Assembly: GCA_021399445.1 (NCBI GenBank)
Contig: JAJTUQ010000008.1
Location: 992,001-1,056,000 of the forward strand
DNA: 64,000 nt
Origin: Xylogone sp. PMI_703
Taxonomy: Eukaryota; Ascomycota; Leotiomycetes
Reading direction: 5' to 3'
Position numbers and translations under genes: made by a program. Each line of letters starts with the position of its first letter. Position 1 is the first letter of the stretch. This document shows positions 21,185 to 31,251 of the stretch, one piece after another. Below the pieces are notes generated by a model. That model did no database searches. It had not been told where the DNA came from and saw only the letters and a program-made list of their open reading frames with translations.

Positions 21185-22080
21185 CACCACACACGAGAGC
21201 ACTACAACGGGGGCGGAGGGGTAAAAATGGAGTGCTACAAGCTTTGGTAGCGTTCCCCGTGAAACTTTATGGCGTCGAGTCCAACGGCGCGAATTTCAAC
21301 TATTAGTAGCTGATAGGTTCAAAAAGGGGAGCACGGAGCTTTGTAACACTCCGTTTTGTAGCACTCCCTCGCCCTGTAGCACTCCACTTTGTAGATTAAA
21401 ATGGGTTGAAAGATTCACGCAAGGGTAGGAGATAAAGGGTTAATATATTTAACTACAAAATGAGGCACTACACACGGGAGCACTACACACGGGAGCACTA
21501 CACGCGGGAGCACTACACACGGGAACACTACAAAAATGTACACGCGACACATGAGAGCACTACACACAAGAGCACTGCACACGGGAGCACTACAAAATGT
21601 AGCACTACACAATGACTACAAAAATGAGCACTACAATGTGGGGCATAGCACCCCGCTTTGTAGTACTCCATTTTGGTTTGTAGCGCTCCAGTGTGTAGTG
21701 CTACATTTTGTAGTGCTCATTTTTGTAGAGCTAGGTTTTGTAGTACTAATTTTTGTAGTGCTACATTTTTGTAGTGCTAATTTTTGTAGTGCTACATTTT
21801 GTAGTGCTACATTTTGTAGTGCTACATTTTGTAGTGCTACATTTTGTAGTGCTCCCGTGTGTAGTGCTCTTGTGTGTAGTGCTCTCATGTGTCCGTGTAC
21901 ATTTTTGTAGTGCTACATTTTGTAGTACTCTCCTATTGTGTGTAGTACTCCTGTTTGTAGAGCTCTCTTGTTTAGTGGTCCCGTATTCAGCGCTCCCGTG
22001 CTTGTGCCCAGAGAGGGTATGGATCCAGATTATACGTGTTGTAGTGCTACTCATGGCGCACTCTAGTTTGTAGCACTACG
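21185..22080. repeat. Palindromic 15-bp minisatellite (core AGCACTAC / GTAGTGCT)
   Basis: From about 21185 to 21650 the octamer AGCACTAC recurs, mostly every 15 bp, with spacers such as ACACGGG and AAAATG. From about 21650 to 22080 its reverse complement GTAGTGCT recurs with the same period, including several back-to-back ATTTTGTAGTGCTAC units at 21780-21850. The array is therefore head-to-head and could fold into one long imperfect hairpin. Open frames of 85-124 codons on both strands (Phe-Cys-Ser-Ala-Thr repeats) follow from 15 being a multiple of three and are not evidence of a protein. Confidence 0.85.
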
Positions 22081-22092
22081 ATTAGGAATGAA

Positions 22093-22485
22093 CTACAACT
22101 GTTGGCTGAATGCGTGAAGATGCCTTCTACGATGAGATGCTGGAACGCTCTGAACTGACGTTGAGTCTTGCAGAAATATATAGTCTTCTTTTGGGCTCTT
22201 AAAATAAATCCTCACTAGACGCTTTGGTCTGTCTACTTGAGTGACGGTCGACTCTGTTGTCATCTGCAGTCTAGTAAAGTATACGGATTTAACTCTTCTC
22301 AGCTGTGGCTTGATTCGAAACTCCATGGCGAAACACGGGCCTGGAAAATTGAAATCTGTGAGGAACTGATGATCGTACATATGTAACGCAATGCTACAGT
22401 ATCTCTTACACAGTCTGGCTGGAATATATAGAGGAGCCATCCGGGTATAGGTTTTGGCTGCAGAGGTCCATATCAAGCCCTCCAT
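22093..22485 (-). CDS. Hypothetical protein at the minisatellite edge
   Basis: An open frame of 130 codons begins at ATG 22485. Composition looks protein-like (LYIPARLCKRYCSIALHM, FNFPGPCFAMEFRIKPQLRR, RPKRLVRIYFKSPKEDY). It ends about 13 bp from the last recognisable minisatellite unit, and the type A duplication begins about 15 bp upstream of its start. It may be a fragment truncated by both. No family recognised. Confidence 0.35.
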   Translation of the reverse strand: MEGLIWTSAAKTYTRMAPLYIPARLCKRYCSIALHMYDHQFLTDFNFPGPCFAMEFRIKPQLRRVKSVYFTRLQMTTESTVTQVDRPKRLVRIYFKSPKEDYIFLQDSTSVQSVPASHRRRHLHAFSQQL

Positions 22486-22579
22486 CTATCCAGGCTCTCT
22501 TGACTTACGCATGAATAACTAGATACTTATGTGCTGAACAACTTGAGAATCTAGCCCTCGAAAGCAATCAGTTGCTAAT

Positions 22580-22918
22580 ATGGACCCATTTGGGTATCGC
22601 CCGACTTCGAGCGTTTATAGTGAAGATGTCTCGACTATGGCTGAACTGGTCAGACAGCAAAAGAATCAGACAGTCACCTCATATATTGTGGAGAATCAAT
22701 TACTTGAGGAGGAGATTGAAATTCATAGAGAGAAATGGAACGAGACAATTATGGTTGTGAATGAATTATTACGAGCTATCATCACTATTAAAACGAGTCT
22801 CCATAAGGTAGCTAAAAAAAGTAGCCGTTGCAGAAAGGGACTGGCTAGCATTCTGGCGTATCTACAAGGAGTCCGATGGATCACACCCTCCATGGATCTA
22901 GGTGACGTCATTTCCTAA
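22580..22918 (+). pseudogene. Type A W-tailed coiled-coil protein, frameshifted copy
   Basis: Homologous to 16959-17321 from well upstream of the ATG: MDP...FGYRPTSSVYSEDVSTMAEL is kept, an internal 10-residue block is deleted, and the helical core follows (ENQLLEEEIEIHREKWNE). One extra A in the run after KVAKK shifts the frame, so the AERDW...PPWI tail of the other copy is replaced by an unrelated stretch. Read in the lost frame the old tail is still visible up to the TAG at 22899-22901, which overlaps the stop of the convergent type B gene. The shift may be tolerated, but decay is more likely. Confidence 0.6.
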
Positions 22919-23569
22919 TAGCCCCATTGCATCGTAGTCGAGATATTGCCCCTGGGAAGATTGCGAGGGATATAGAGTCGGGGAAGAGTTCAACAGAGGA
23001 GCAAACGAAGTGGTGGTTTGGTCAACGCCTGTCCTTTCATAAAATGATTTATCTAGGTTCTGGTTTTGGGATGCGTGGCTCTTTGATGGAGGGTGTGTGG
23101 ATGCTTGGGGATTGAGTTGTTCGGTCTGCGATCCTTGCAGTGCCAGGTCCAGAACCCCCCTACCCATAACTTCGAATCTCTTCATAGTACTGTCAATTGC
23201 TCCTAGGTGTTCTGCGACCATTCTAGATGAATCATGAGATATTAGTTTCTACCAACTAATACGAAGCTTACAGTTTGAGTTGTTCTAACCTAGTGTTGCT
23301 TAGTTCTAGTTTTTGGCCTCAAAACGAATGGAAACTTACAAATATTCTAAAGTATTGAGGCGTGTATTTATGTCGCGTAGGAAAGACGGAAGCTCAGAAT
23401 TATTCTGTTGGGTGGATGCATAGTTGGTTTGATGATGAGGCCTATCGGATGGTAGCTGAGATACTGGCAGTCGTTGTGGTTGTACTGGCAGCGGCGTGTG
23501 TTGACCTCCGGTCTGTTGTTTTAGAATGCGGTAAATGGCGGCCACAGTAGGGTCATTCAAATTCGACAT
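22898..23569 (-). CDS. Type B P/Q-rich coiled-coil protein, intact copy
   Basis: Two exons (23340-23569 and 22898-23222) join in phase (TT|A) across a GTAAGT...ATCTAG intron to give 184 aa. MSNLNDPTVAAIYRILKQ starts the protein, then a P/Q/S-rich linker, then a helical block spanning the splice site (LPSFLRDINTRLNTLEYL, MVAEHLGAIDSTMKRFEV, GRGVLDLAL), an S/T/Q-rich region, and an acidic/aromatic end (QYLDYDAMGLLGNDVT). The 62108 relic shares the start pattern (MSxxN...AAI..ILK) and an end rich in DY/M/D. It lies head-to-head with the type C gene and tail-to-tail with the 22580 copy. An upstream in-frame ATG (23674) would add 35 residues. Confidence 0.65.
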
Positions 23570-23878
23570 CTTGGTGGTAAAGATTCCCTTGCAGGTAGCT
23601 CTCCAAAGGAGTAAGGGTATGACTACAGAAGAAAGAATGGAACATTTTGAATCAGAAATTGTCCATGTGGGCATGAGCCAAAATTGGCAACGCGACTATT
23701 CGCGCCGACTTATGGCCTTTCTCTGGGCTCATAATGGCTTTGGCTAGAGACCCAGCCGCTTTAGCAGTGATGAGACTCGCAGTGTATTGTTTGATACCCA
23801 TTTAAGAACGTTGAGAGCAATTTTCACGACGAGTAAACGCTTAACACTTTGAGCAGATACCTAATATCCACACTAAGC
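23570..23878. promoter_or_regulatory. Shared divergent promoter of type B and type C genes
   Basis: The two start codons face away from each other across 309 bp, so control elements are probably shared. No specific box was identified. Confidence 0.4.
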
Positions 23879-24639
23879 ATGTCAACCGCCCAGAAATCAA
23901 CAACTTCAAATGCCGCATGTATAGCTCCTCCGGATGTGAGTCTGCTTCGGCCAAACCTATCATTAATTGCTAATCTGCTTAGGTAGCTAATGTTCAAGAC
24001 CGAATGAATCCAGAGAACCGGGACCTGCGCATGAAACTTAATGAAGCATATATTCTAATCTCTAACTTAAAATGGTCTAATCAACTCGCATCGCAGATTC
24101 ATCAAAGCATACAAAGTTACTTGGAAAATTTTCAAGGAAGTCTTTTCAAGCTTACAGCAGGTTATAAATCTGTGATTGATGAACACGATCGTGAAAAAAA
24201 TGGCCTCCAGAAAGATCTTCAAAAAGCAGAGGAACTAATAGCAACTCAAAATGAGCTGCTTGCGTTATATCAGGGCCGACTGCAAGAGCCTGCTTTTGCC
24301 CAAGGCGGGCCATTGCTGTCTCAATATCCCGACCATAGCAATTCATACCAATTTCAGTCCTATCAGACGGCTCGCAGCCAGGCATTCGTAGAGCCGCGCA
24401 CTGTGAATGAGCTTGATTGCAATATCCCGCGTGTGGAAGCCACATGCGACACTGCCCCGGCTAACTCTACGCCGGAACATAAGCTCGAGAACCGTGCACC
24501 TAATATATCAATACCTGCACTGTTGCATGCCACGACGATCGACCAGGGTGAACATCTTTCGGTCCATCAATCCGAAGAGAAAGAAAAGAGTGAGATTGAC
24601 GACGGGGCGAGAACAAGTAAAAAAAGAAAATCAAGGTAG
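23879..24639 (+). CDS. Type C coiled-coil protein with C-terminal nuclear-type signal
   Basis: Exon 1 (23879-23935) and exon 2 (23983-24639) join in phase to 237 aa; the 47-bp intron has GTGAGT and ends GCTTAG. Residues about 20-125 are a long helical, coiled-coil-like region (RDLRMKLNEAYILISNLKW, YLENFQGSLFKLTAGYKSVI, LQKDLQKAEELIATQNELL). A Q/S/P-rich central part follows, and the protein ends in KKRKSR, a typical basic nuclear localisation signal. There is no signal peptide or membrane span. Sitting between the type B and type A-like genes and near a MADS-like factor, a nuclear protein-protein adaptor is a reasonable guess, not a demonstrated role. Confidence 0.7.
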
Positions 24640-24918
24640 TTCTGCGGGAGCTGGAGAGTAATGTTGGTAATGCGTTAGCGTACAGTACAGTACAACCAAT
24701 ATACGATATTCAACATAGTTAGTGATCCGGCTTTCATGCCTCAAATGTCGTACACAGTGTAAAGTCAGCAATAGCTACAATTGGCGGCTACAGTAGTAGA
24801 GGAACCCAAGGGTAAGCGTAGATAATGCCATTTTCCTCTCCCATTCCCTTTATAGTTATATCTCTTCTCTCCTCCAAGGAGTCTCGCTTTGAAATTAAAT
24901 GTGCCATCTCTATAGGCA

Positions 24919-25299
24919 ATGAATAACTCGTCGCATCAAGAACCACGGCTTCAAGTCCAATCGGACGGACCACCACCTCTCACTCGGGTTGACAGAATCA
25001 TTAGGCGTCATCACGGCTTTACTATGGCTATAGAAGCTAGTAATGAGCAGGTGCAGAAATCTAAAACCCATCCACCTCTAAGTCCAGAGGAGAAGATTGA
25101 ACAGTTGCAAAGACAACAGAACAGACTCACTCGCGAGTTGGTATACTATCGCGCAATGGAGCCATTTAGACTAGAATTCGAAGTTGATATGAAATCTCTG
25201 CTGGAGAAGTTCAGTAGGGCAGTCCGGAGGCTCGGCCTACGTCAACGAGAGGTTGAAGAGAGGTGGAATGACACGTGGAATACAGGTCCAGATAATTAA
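24919..25299 (+). CDS. Diverged type A-like coiled-coil protein
   Basis: An intact 126-aa single-exon frame starts at ATG 24919. After a polar N-terminus (PPPLTRVDRIIRRHHGF) comes a helical region with EEKIEQLQRQQNRLTRELVY, a YRAMEPFRLEFEVDMKSLL segment and an end VEERWNDTWN. Spacing of the NRL...YR...AV...RW..TW positions parallels NRL...YR...AV...RDW..FW in the 16959 protein, so I treat it as a distant paralogue. It lies in the same orientation between type C (280 bp upstream) and the MADS-like gene. Function unknown. Confidence 0.6.
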   Translation: MNNSSHQEPRLQVQSDGPPPLTRVDRIIRRHHGFTMAIEASNEQVQKSKTHPPLSPEEKIEQLQRQQNRLTRELVYYRAMEPFRLEFEVDMKSLLEKFSRAVRRLGLRQREVEERWNDTWNTGPDN

Positions 25300-25945
25300 T
25301 TAATCATACAACCAATATCCAATTGTTTGAATAATGATCCAGTGTGCAGTAGAGTCTAGTGCTATATATTACCATAACTTACATAGTTTTGATCCAAAGG
25401 TAAAATGGGCAGAGAGCCTTGCTGCGTTGCCTAGAAATGTTCGATTTTCACTGTATGCTATATAACTTAAAGTTAGTAGGATACAATTTTTTTCTTCTTC
25501 TTAATTATGTATAATTCTTGGAACCTAAGAGTTTTCGCCGAACAAGTGCCGTTTGTGTTTATCTCGGTAACTTACAGCGAGTTAAGGTTTCTCTTTACAG
25601 TGACTTACTATCCGTAAAATTTTGGCTTGTAACCATCACAAATCGGCTCTCTGTAGAAATTAGTTTATCTTAGTCAAGGGCAGGATACGGTATGCCTCCT
25701 CGGTCGTTTAAAATGGCAAATTATTGCAGAGAATTATTCGGTACACTGGCAAGTGTTAAAAGCGACCATCTTCCTTACAGGGACGAATGGAGCAGTCCAT
25801 TTTTGGCGCTCGATCCATGTGTTAGCCATGGACATGATGCTCAAAACATCCAGGCTTGACTTAATATAATCCAACGGTAAGTTCTGGTTATGGCTTGGAC
25901 TTGCCAATAATCAACATCAACGTCAAAATAATTCAGTTGCGGCAA
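25300..25945. promoter_or_regulatory. Upstream region of the MADS-like gene with possible 5' UTR intron
   Basis: A perfect GTAAGT donor at 25877 and a TTCAG acceptor ending 25936 could define a 60-bp intron just upstream of ATG 25946. No coding frame is visible before the donor. The rest is AT-rich without genes. Confidence 0.4.
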
Positions 25946-26961
25946 ATGCGGCCACGTCGCAGGCGCCAATCCGCGGTAGCAGAGAGGGAGGAGCGGAAAA
26001 GACGTCAAGAAAAGTTTAGGAAAAGGTCCGGCAGTCTCTTTAACAAGGCCAGGTTGCTTGCACAGGATACCGATGCATGGGTCGCTTTAATTGTCCGCGA
26101 TAAAGTTGGCCGGGTCAGAACTTTGAGGGCATCATCAGATTCCTCCTGGCCACCGTCAATAAATGATCTAATTGTAGGTGTCGATTAATTTCCAAGCCTG
26201 TACTGACTCGATCTCAATAGAAAAGCCACCCATCGGGCACTCACGAATTCTTCGAAAAGCATGACCCTTGGAATGACTGGACTGAATTCGGGTTAAATGA
26301 TTTAGCAGATACGGAATTAAATACGACAGACGCCGATACTATACTCAAGGTGGACGATACCCAGGGGGGCAACGTAACAACGGCCGTAGAACCGGAGATT
26401 GATCGAGATACCGCAATCCAGCTCGCGTGCCAGCCAGCCAAGACCGGGACGTCGGTTTCGGATCCCATTGGTGACAATCACGGCGCAAGCATTGACGCCA
26501 TTGGGGAACCGGAGACTCCCGCGGCTGTCACGCAACAGTCGGATGAACCATTAGAGCATGATGTAACTGGAGATCATACAATGCCAGATAACCCGAGTTT
26601 CAGTCTCACTAATGAATCGAATGGCCTTGAGTTAGACACACAAGTGGAGTCAGAGCATGCCAAAGACCCGATTCAGGAATTTGAAGTGACATGCACTGAT
26701 ACAATAAATGAGTTCGAACATGTGGTTGGTGATCTAGATGTCACGGGAAGCAAAATTGAGACACTTGCGGCGTCAAATATTATCACTAGCCACAATACAG
26801 ACCAAACACCAGAAAACAACTCCCAGAACAGTGGACATCAATGTGTTTCTACGATGCCTCCACGAATAGATCTAAGAAAGCTGCGTGAGAGTTGGGATTG
26901 GGTGTTCCAAAGACCATTAGCTAGCTCTGGAGCAGAAGAGCTAGTTTATATCTACTATTAG
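25946..26961 (+). CDS. MADS-box-like putative transcription factor
   Basis: Exons 25946-26173 and 26221-26961 join in phase to 322 aa; the 47-bp intron starts GTAGGT and ends CAATAG. Residues about 2-75 are basic then hydrophobic: RPRRRRQ, KRRQEKFRKRSGSLFNKAR, DTDAWVALIVRDK, GRVRTLRAS and a WPPS end. This follows the MADS order (basic helix with F-x-KR-x-x-x-L-x-KA, then a strand pair), which in SRF/MEF2/Mcm1 proteins gives dimeric DNA binding. It is diverged and lacks the canonical first residues of a MADS box. The rest is acidic and Ser/Thr-rich like an activation region, ending RIDLRKLRESWDWVFQRP. Fungal accessory genomes carry other short MADS-like proteins with a similar WPPS end, as I recall. 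Confidence 0.65.
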
Positions 26962-27554
26962 TTACAAACGTTTAGAAAATAACAACATGAAATCTGTTAC
27001 AATACTCAGAGGATATGGTTCTGCCACTACACAGGATTTCTACAGTCACCGATATTAGGACTTATATCTAGGGCTTACTGTAAGCTATCATGCAGTTGTA
27101 GCTATGCCGTACGGCCGTAACTCTAATGTATAGTTATAGTTATAAATATGTAGTTATAGAACATAGATTCCTCAAACAATGCAGTGACTCTGTATTTATC
27201 CCTCTGTTTCCATTTAAGCCCATTGCCAAACCTTAACAAAAATTTATGGTTTTTTAAATCATCTTACGATAGTGGCATTTTTAACATTTCAAGACATAAA
27301 CATCTAATGTTAACTCAATAATTAAGTTACTAATTTATATAAAATAAAGAATAGCATTTATCATAAAGTAAATATAGTTAGTATGGTTGATTTAAGTATA
27401 GCATGACATAATATCTTCAACGACAATGCGAACAATCCTTTGACAAGTTCTCAGTTAGCCTTGTAATCATCCAACCTAGTTTCCTTGGATGTACTACAAC
27501 AACTTCTAATATCTAGAAGTTCTTACCACGAGAGTCCTCAAAGTTCTCAATTCC
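26962..27554. other. AT-rich intergenic region
   Basis: No gene seen. A short run of TATAGTTATAG-like repeats lies at about 27126-27165. Confidence 0.45.
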
Positions 27555-27887
27555 TCAATTCCTTTTATAACAGGGTTTCAGATCTAATCTCACTGATGGA
27601 GGGGCTGAGGCCTGATCAGGAGCCCGAGGACGGCTTTGAGTGACTTCCGCTCCAAGCTCCACATATCCGAATGGTACAGACTGTTCAGTAGGCTTCAGGA
27701 GCGTATTCGTGCAAAATGTCTCGTGGTCACACTTGCAATCGTGAAAGTAGTGATGGATTTTATAGATCACAACTGGTGGAGTTGGTTGATCGCGTTCTAA
27801 TCGGTGCCCCTTGTTATAACAATTGTGGCAGATTCCCTCGGATGATCTCGGTTTGCCACAGACAATACATCGATTTCGGGTAGCCAT
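27555..27887 (-). CDS. Small zinc-ribbon-like protein
   Basis: An intact 110-aa frame begins at ATG 27887. The N-terminus has two CxxC pairs close together (RCIVCGKPRSSEGICHNCYN), the arrangement of a zinc ribbon or knuckle. A second Cys/His group follows (HHYFHDCKCDHETFC). The C-terminal third is Pro/Ala/Ser-rich. No signal peptide, so a cytosolic or nuclear zinc protein is likely. Its start is only 220 bp from the start of the divergently transcribed RING-patatin gene, suggesting joint control. No named family recognised. Confidence 0.6.
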   Translation of the reverse strand: MATRNRCIVCGKPRSSEGICHNCYNKGHRLERDQPTPPVVIYKIHHYFHDCKCDHETFCTNTLLKPTEQSVPFGYVELGAEVTQSRPRAPDQASAPPSVRLDLKPCYKRN

Positions 27888-28107
27888 GTTGGTGTGATTT
27901 CTTGCTTGTTCAAAGAAAGAAAAGCGGGATTATTATACGTAGAAAGAGAGGTGCTAAAAGTGGCTCTGTTTGCAATAACACTGTAAGTTGAACTCTCGAA
28001 ACACCAGCCTAAAATGAAGCGTAAAAAAAGAATAAAAGCAAAGTTTAGAGCATCACGGCTCTCCATCCGATTTATATTCTGCACATGCAAAAGATCAGTT
28101 TTCAAAG
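27888..28107. promoter_or_regulatory. Compact bidirectional promoter
   Basis: This 220-bp gap separates the start codons of two divergent genes (zinc-ribbon protein and RING-patatin). It must hold both promoters. I cannot identify a specific motif. Confidence 0.45.
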
Positions 28108-30686
28108 ATGCGTTATTGCAAGCACACGCAGTGGCTTGGTTTGGCTAGCGATGGAGATGTGTTCCTCCAAAACACTGATAGGCTTTACACTCTCTTAGAG
28201 GATCTGCCGGATCCTGATAAGCAGTGCCCTAGCCTTCTGGTATTTATTGGAAGTAAATCTAAGGGTATGGCAATTAAAGAGCTTGCTAAGTCATTTTCTC
28301 CGCCACCAAGGTATTGCAATTCCAGCCGTCAATTGCAGGCCAAGCGCGATTCAAAACCCAAAGAAAATGTTCCATTAAACATACGTAGAGCAAGTGGCGA
28401 GGTTCATCTCCACATCCATCCTCCAAGCTCTTTCAGTAATCGGCCCGTGCTGCTAGCGGAAGGAAATCTTCCTTATCATGACAAATACGGAGCAACGTTA
28501 ACGGTGGAGGACTGCCACGAGTTGGAGCGGAGAAAGCTTAACTCTATAAACACAGTCACCCCAACGTTATCTGGATCATCCGACAGGATATATTCAAGAC
28601 TTCTTCTGCCTTTTGCCGAAGTGATTTGTTTTTTCGCAGATGATGTGGGTGGCTTCAAACCAATCGTGCAACACCTCGGCCTTTGGCTAGATCTTGGACC
28701 GTCTTCAACCCTTCCAAAGACCACCCTTCCAAAACTTTTAATCATTACCGAGCCAAGGTATCGCACAGTTGGAGACGATGATTCGGACTTGATAACATTT
28801 ACAAAGATGTTGAGAGAAGAGACAACAATAAACATCAACGAGCACTTCTCGGATATCCGACTCCTTAGTCTTTCGCCTCAAAAAGAAAATCTTTCAAACA
28901 AAGCACGCCATCGAAAGCTTTTTGAGAGCCTTCTAAACTATTCCGATCAAGTTAGAGAAGCTAAGATTAGCACTCGGACATTGTTTTGTGCTCGTCACGT
29001 TGCAGCCTTTTTCTCCTACGCTTTAAATCACGTAGCAACATCTCAAGTAGAGCCATTTAATTTTATAAAGGCATCGAGAATAGAGATACCCGTAGTAAAG
29101 ACTTTGAAAGATCACCTAGTCGATTTCTTACAAAATATCAAGACTCCCTCTAAGCTATTACAATTTGGCATCCCCATTCTTACTTCTAGCCTTCTACTTG
29201 ATAGTTATCCACCAGATATGCATTGTGAGTTGTGTATCAGCATCTCGATTTTCACTGACTTTGTATAGTCTTTAATTCCTTAGAAGTTTTTCGCACTTTG
29301 TACAAAGAAACGTATTATCAAGCATGCCGGTCTAGTGCTCTTACCCACGATGGCTCTAAAAACATTATCCTTCCATCCGAATTTGTGAGACTTCTTGAGT
29401 GCGACTTGGCCTTGCAAACTAAGTCATTTGCGAGGCTTCCGGAGACGTCTAGATCCGCATGGCGCTTGGAAAAGCTTGCTGAATTTAGGAGCGAGTGGCT
29501 TACAATGCATTCGGAAAAGACGTGCTTTGTTTGTAATATGAGAAGACCCCAATATCGTCTTCCGTGTCAACATTTCGTATGCGAGACCTGTGTCAGAAGA
29601 TTTGGCGTCCAAGTTGATAAATGGAGTTTCAATGTTCCTAAGTGCTTCCTCTGTGGGCGTAACACATCCGGTTTTGTCATTACCGTAAAGCCACCAACTG
29701 CTACTGTCCGACTTTTATGTATTGATGGTGGGGGTCCCAGAGGAATTATTCCGCTGGTCTTCTTGCAAGCTTTACAAGAGAAAATAGGGCTGCCATATCC
29801 GGTTCAGGGAAACTTTCACTTCGTATTCGGCACAAGTTCTGGTTTGTTGAGCTATAACTAGTACCCAAGGCAAATATCTATTTGATACTGATTTTGTTTA
29901 CAGGGGGAATTATTGCTCTTGCTTTGGGTCATAACGGATGGCCGGTAGAGGATTGCATGGATCACTTTGTGCGACTAGCAAAGAGAGCGTTTAGCACACA
30001 CCGCTCCTCATATCTCTATTGGCTTTCTCATATTCGAGCTATACTATTCTCCTTAGTAACGAATGGAATTTATCCGGCTCAGAAAATGGATGCTGTCCTA
30101 CAAGAAGTGTTCGGAGACAGCAGCAGAATTCTTGACCACTCAGCTGCAACAGCAATGGGAATTAAGCTTGGTATAGTAGTGTCAACGATGAAACCAGAGA
30201 CGGTTATATTCACAAATTATAATGGAGTGGGAGATAGGGAGCAAAGAAAATATGATTATGGTGTTCTCCTGGGCAACGCATTGGTGTGGGAAGTGTAAGA
30301 AACTCTCAATCTTTACCACGTACCTCATCTAATCTCGAAGTAGCGCGAGATGCACATCTGCGGCACCAGGGTAAGCAAAGATTACCGCTCCATTCAACTA
30401 CATTGCTGACTGCTGAAGAATCTTTACTCCTAAGAGCATTGATGGTCTTGGGAAGTTTCAAGACGGAGGTTTAGCGCACAACAATCCCATTAATCTTGCA
30501 TTAGAGGAAATAAAAACTCTTTTCCGCGGCGATCCTTCGGCTAAAAGATCTACGCTAAAGGTATCTCTAGGGACTGGTGAGAGTCGCGATGATGACCCTC
30601 AGATCGAGCTCATGGTGGAGAGATCTGTGGATTGTACGACTGTGCCGAGCATTTTGGTCGTACATGGAAAGCCAAAAGAGAAGTGA
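28108..30686 (+). CDS. RING-finger plus patatin-like phospholipase
   Basis: Five exons fit in phase: 28108-29224, 29287-29841, 29904-30294, 30344-30370 (27 nt) and from 30419. The first 370 residues are a large N-terminal region of unknown fold. Then a RING-like zinc finger (CFVCNMRRP, CQHFVCETC, CFLCGRN) leads straight into a patatin domain with the oxyanion DGGGPRG, the GTSSGG nucleophile elbow (formed across an intron), RCTSAAP and the catalytic FQDGGLAHNNP. Patatins hydrolyse membrane lipids; fungal patatins with added domains are linked to incompatibility and defence. After SLGTG (about 30570) the family-like C-terminus (WWRDLWIVRLCRAFWSYM) is in the +1 frame, so the current stop at 30684 may follow a frameshift or a missed intron; the other frame runs to 30759. 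Confidence 0.8.
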
Positions 30687-30759
30687 TACCAGCACCTTAC
30701 ATTACAATTACCATATGATTCATGCTGAAAGCAGTATTCAGGGACAGGAGTTGGTTTGA

Positions 30760-31251
30760 AGCATTAGGGTATTTGATATATGTCCTTCAAAGTGTTATAA
30801 TTCTGACATGTGACCTTGAATTCTACTGTCAGGCGAATTTAGTTGCAACAGGAACTTGATCTTACATCTTCCTCAATATCAATATAGTTATCTTTCAAAT
30901 AATTTTTTTATCTCTATGCTATAGAGGGTTAAGGGGAAGATGTTCCTTTATAATAGTTCATAATTGCCACTTGGGCTCTAGAATCTTCTCTACTATGGCT
31001 GTTTCGAGGCAATTTCGAATGGCTGGATAAGTTTATCCATGGGTTTTTTTTTTATTTTTTATTTTATTTTTTGAACTTTTATCCTCAGTTTTGAGCGTTT
31101 CACTGCCCTTTAATTTGATGAAATTTTTGCTTTAGTGCATTCGTCCCTTATTTAATTATTCGAGAGGCTTCTACGAAGAATATCTAGTAAAGGCTACGCA
31201 ATCTTTACAGTTCAGACTCTGTTAAAGAAGGTCAAGCATTCTTATGGACCA
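30760..31251. other. Intergenic between convergent genes, T-rich
   Basis: No gene seen. A T-rich run at 31045-31075 lies between the 3' ends of two convergent genes and may serve transcription termination. Confidence 0.4.

Noticed and set aside
21536..22073. Long Cys/Ser/Ala-repeat ORFs on both strands, possible cysteine-rich repeat protein
   Set aside because: They are a direct consequence of a 15-bp tandem repeat read in multiple frames on both strands; no start context, signal peptide or non-repeat domain.
21185..22080. CRISPR-like array
   Set aside because: Units are 15 bp, degenerate, without unique spacers, and invert midway; the genome is eukaryotic.
25895..25945. Longer N-terminus of the MADS-like protein from a TTG
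   Set aside because: No ATG in the extension, and the stretch fits an intron ending TTCAG before ATG 25946.
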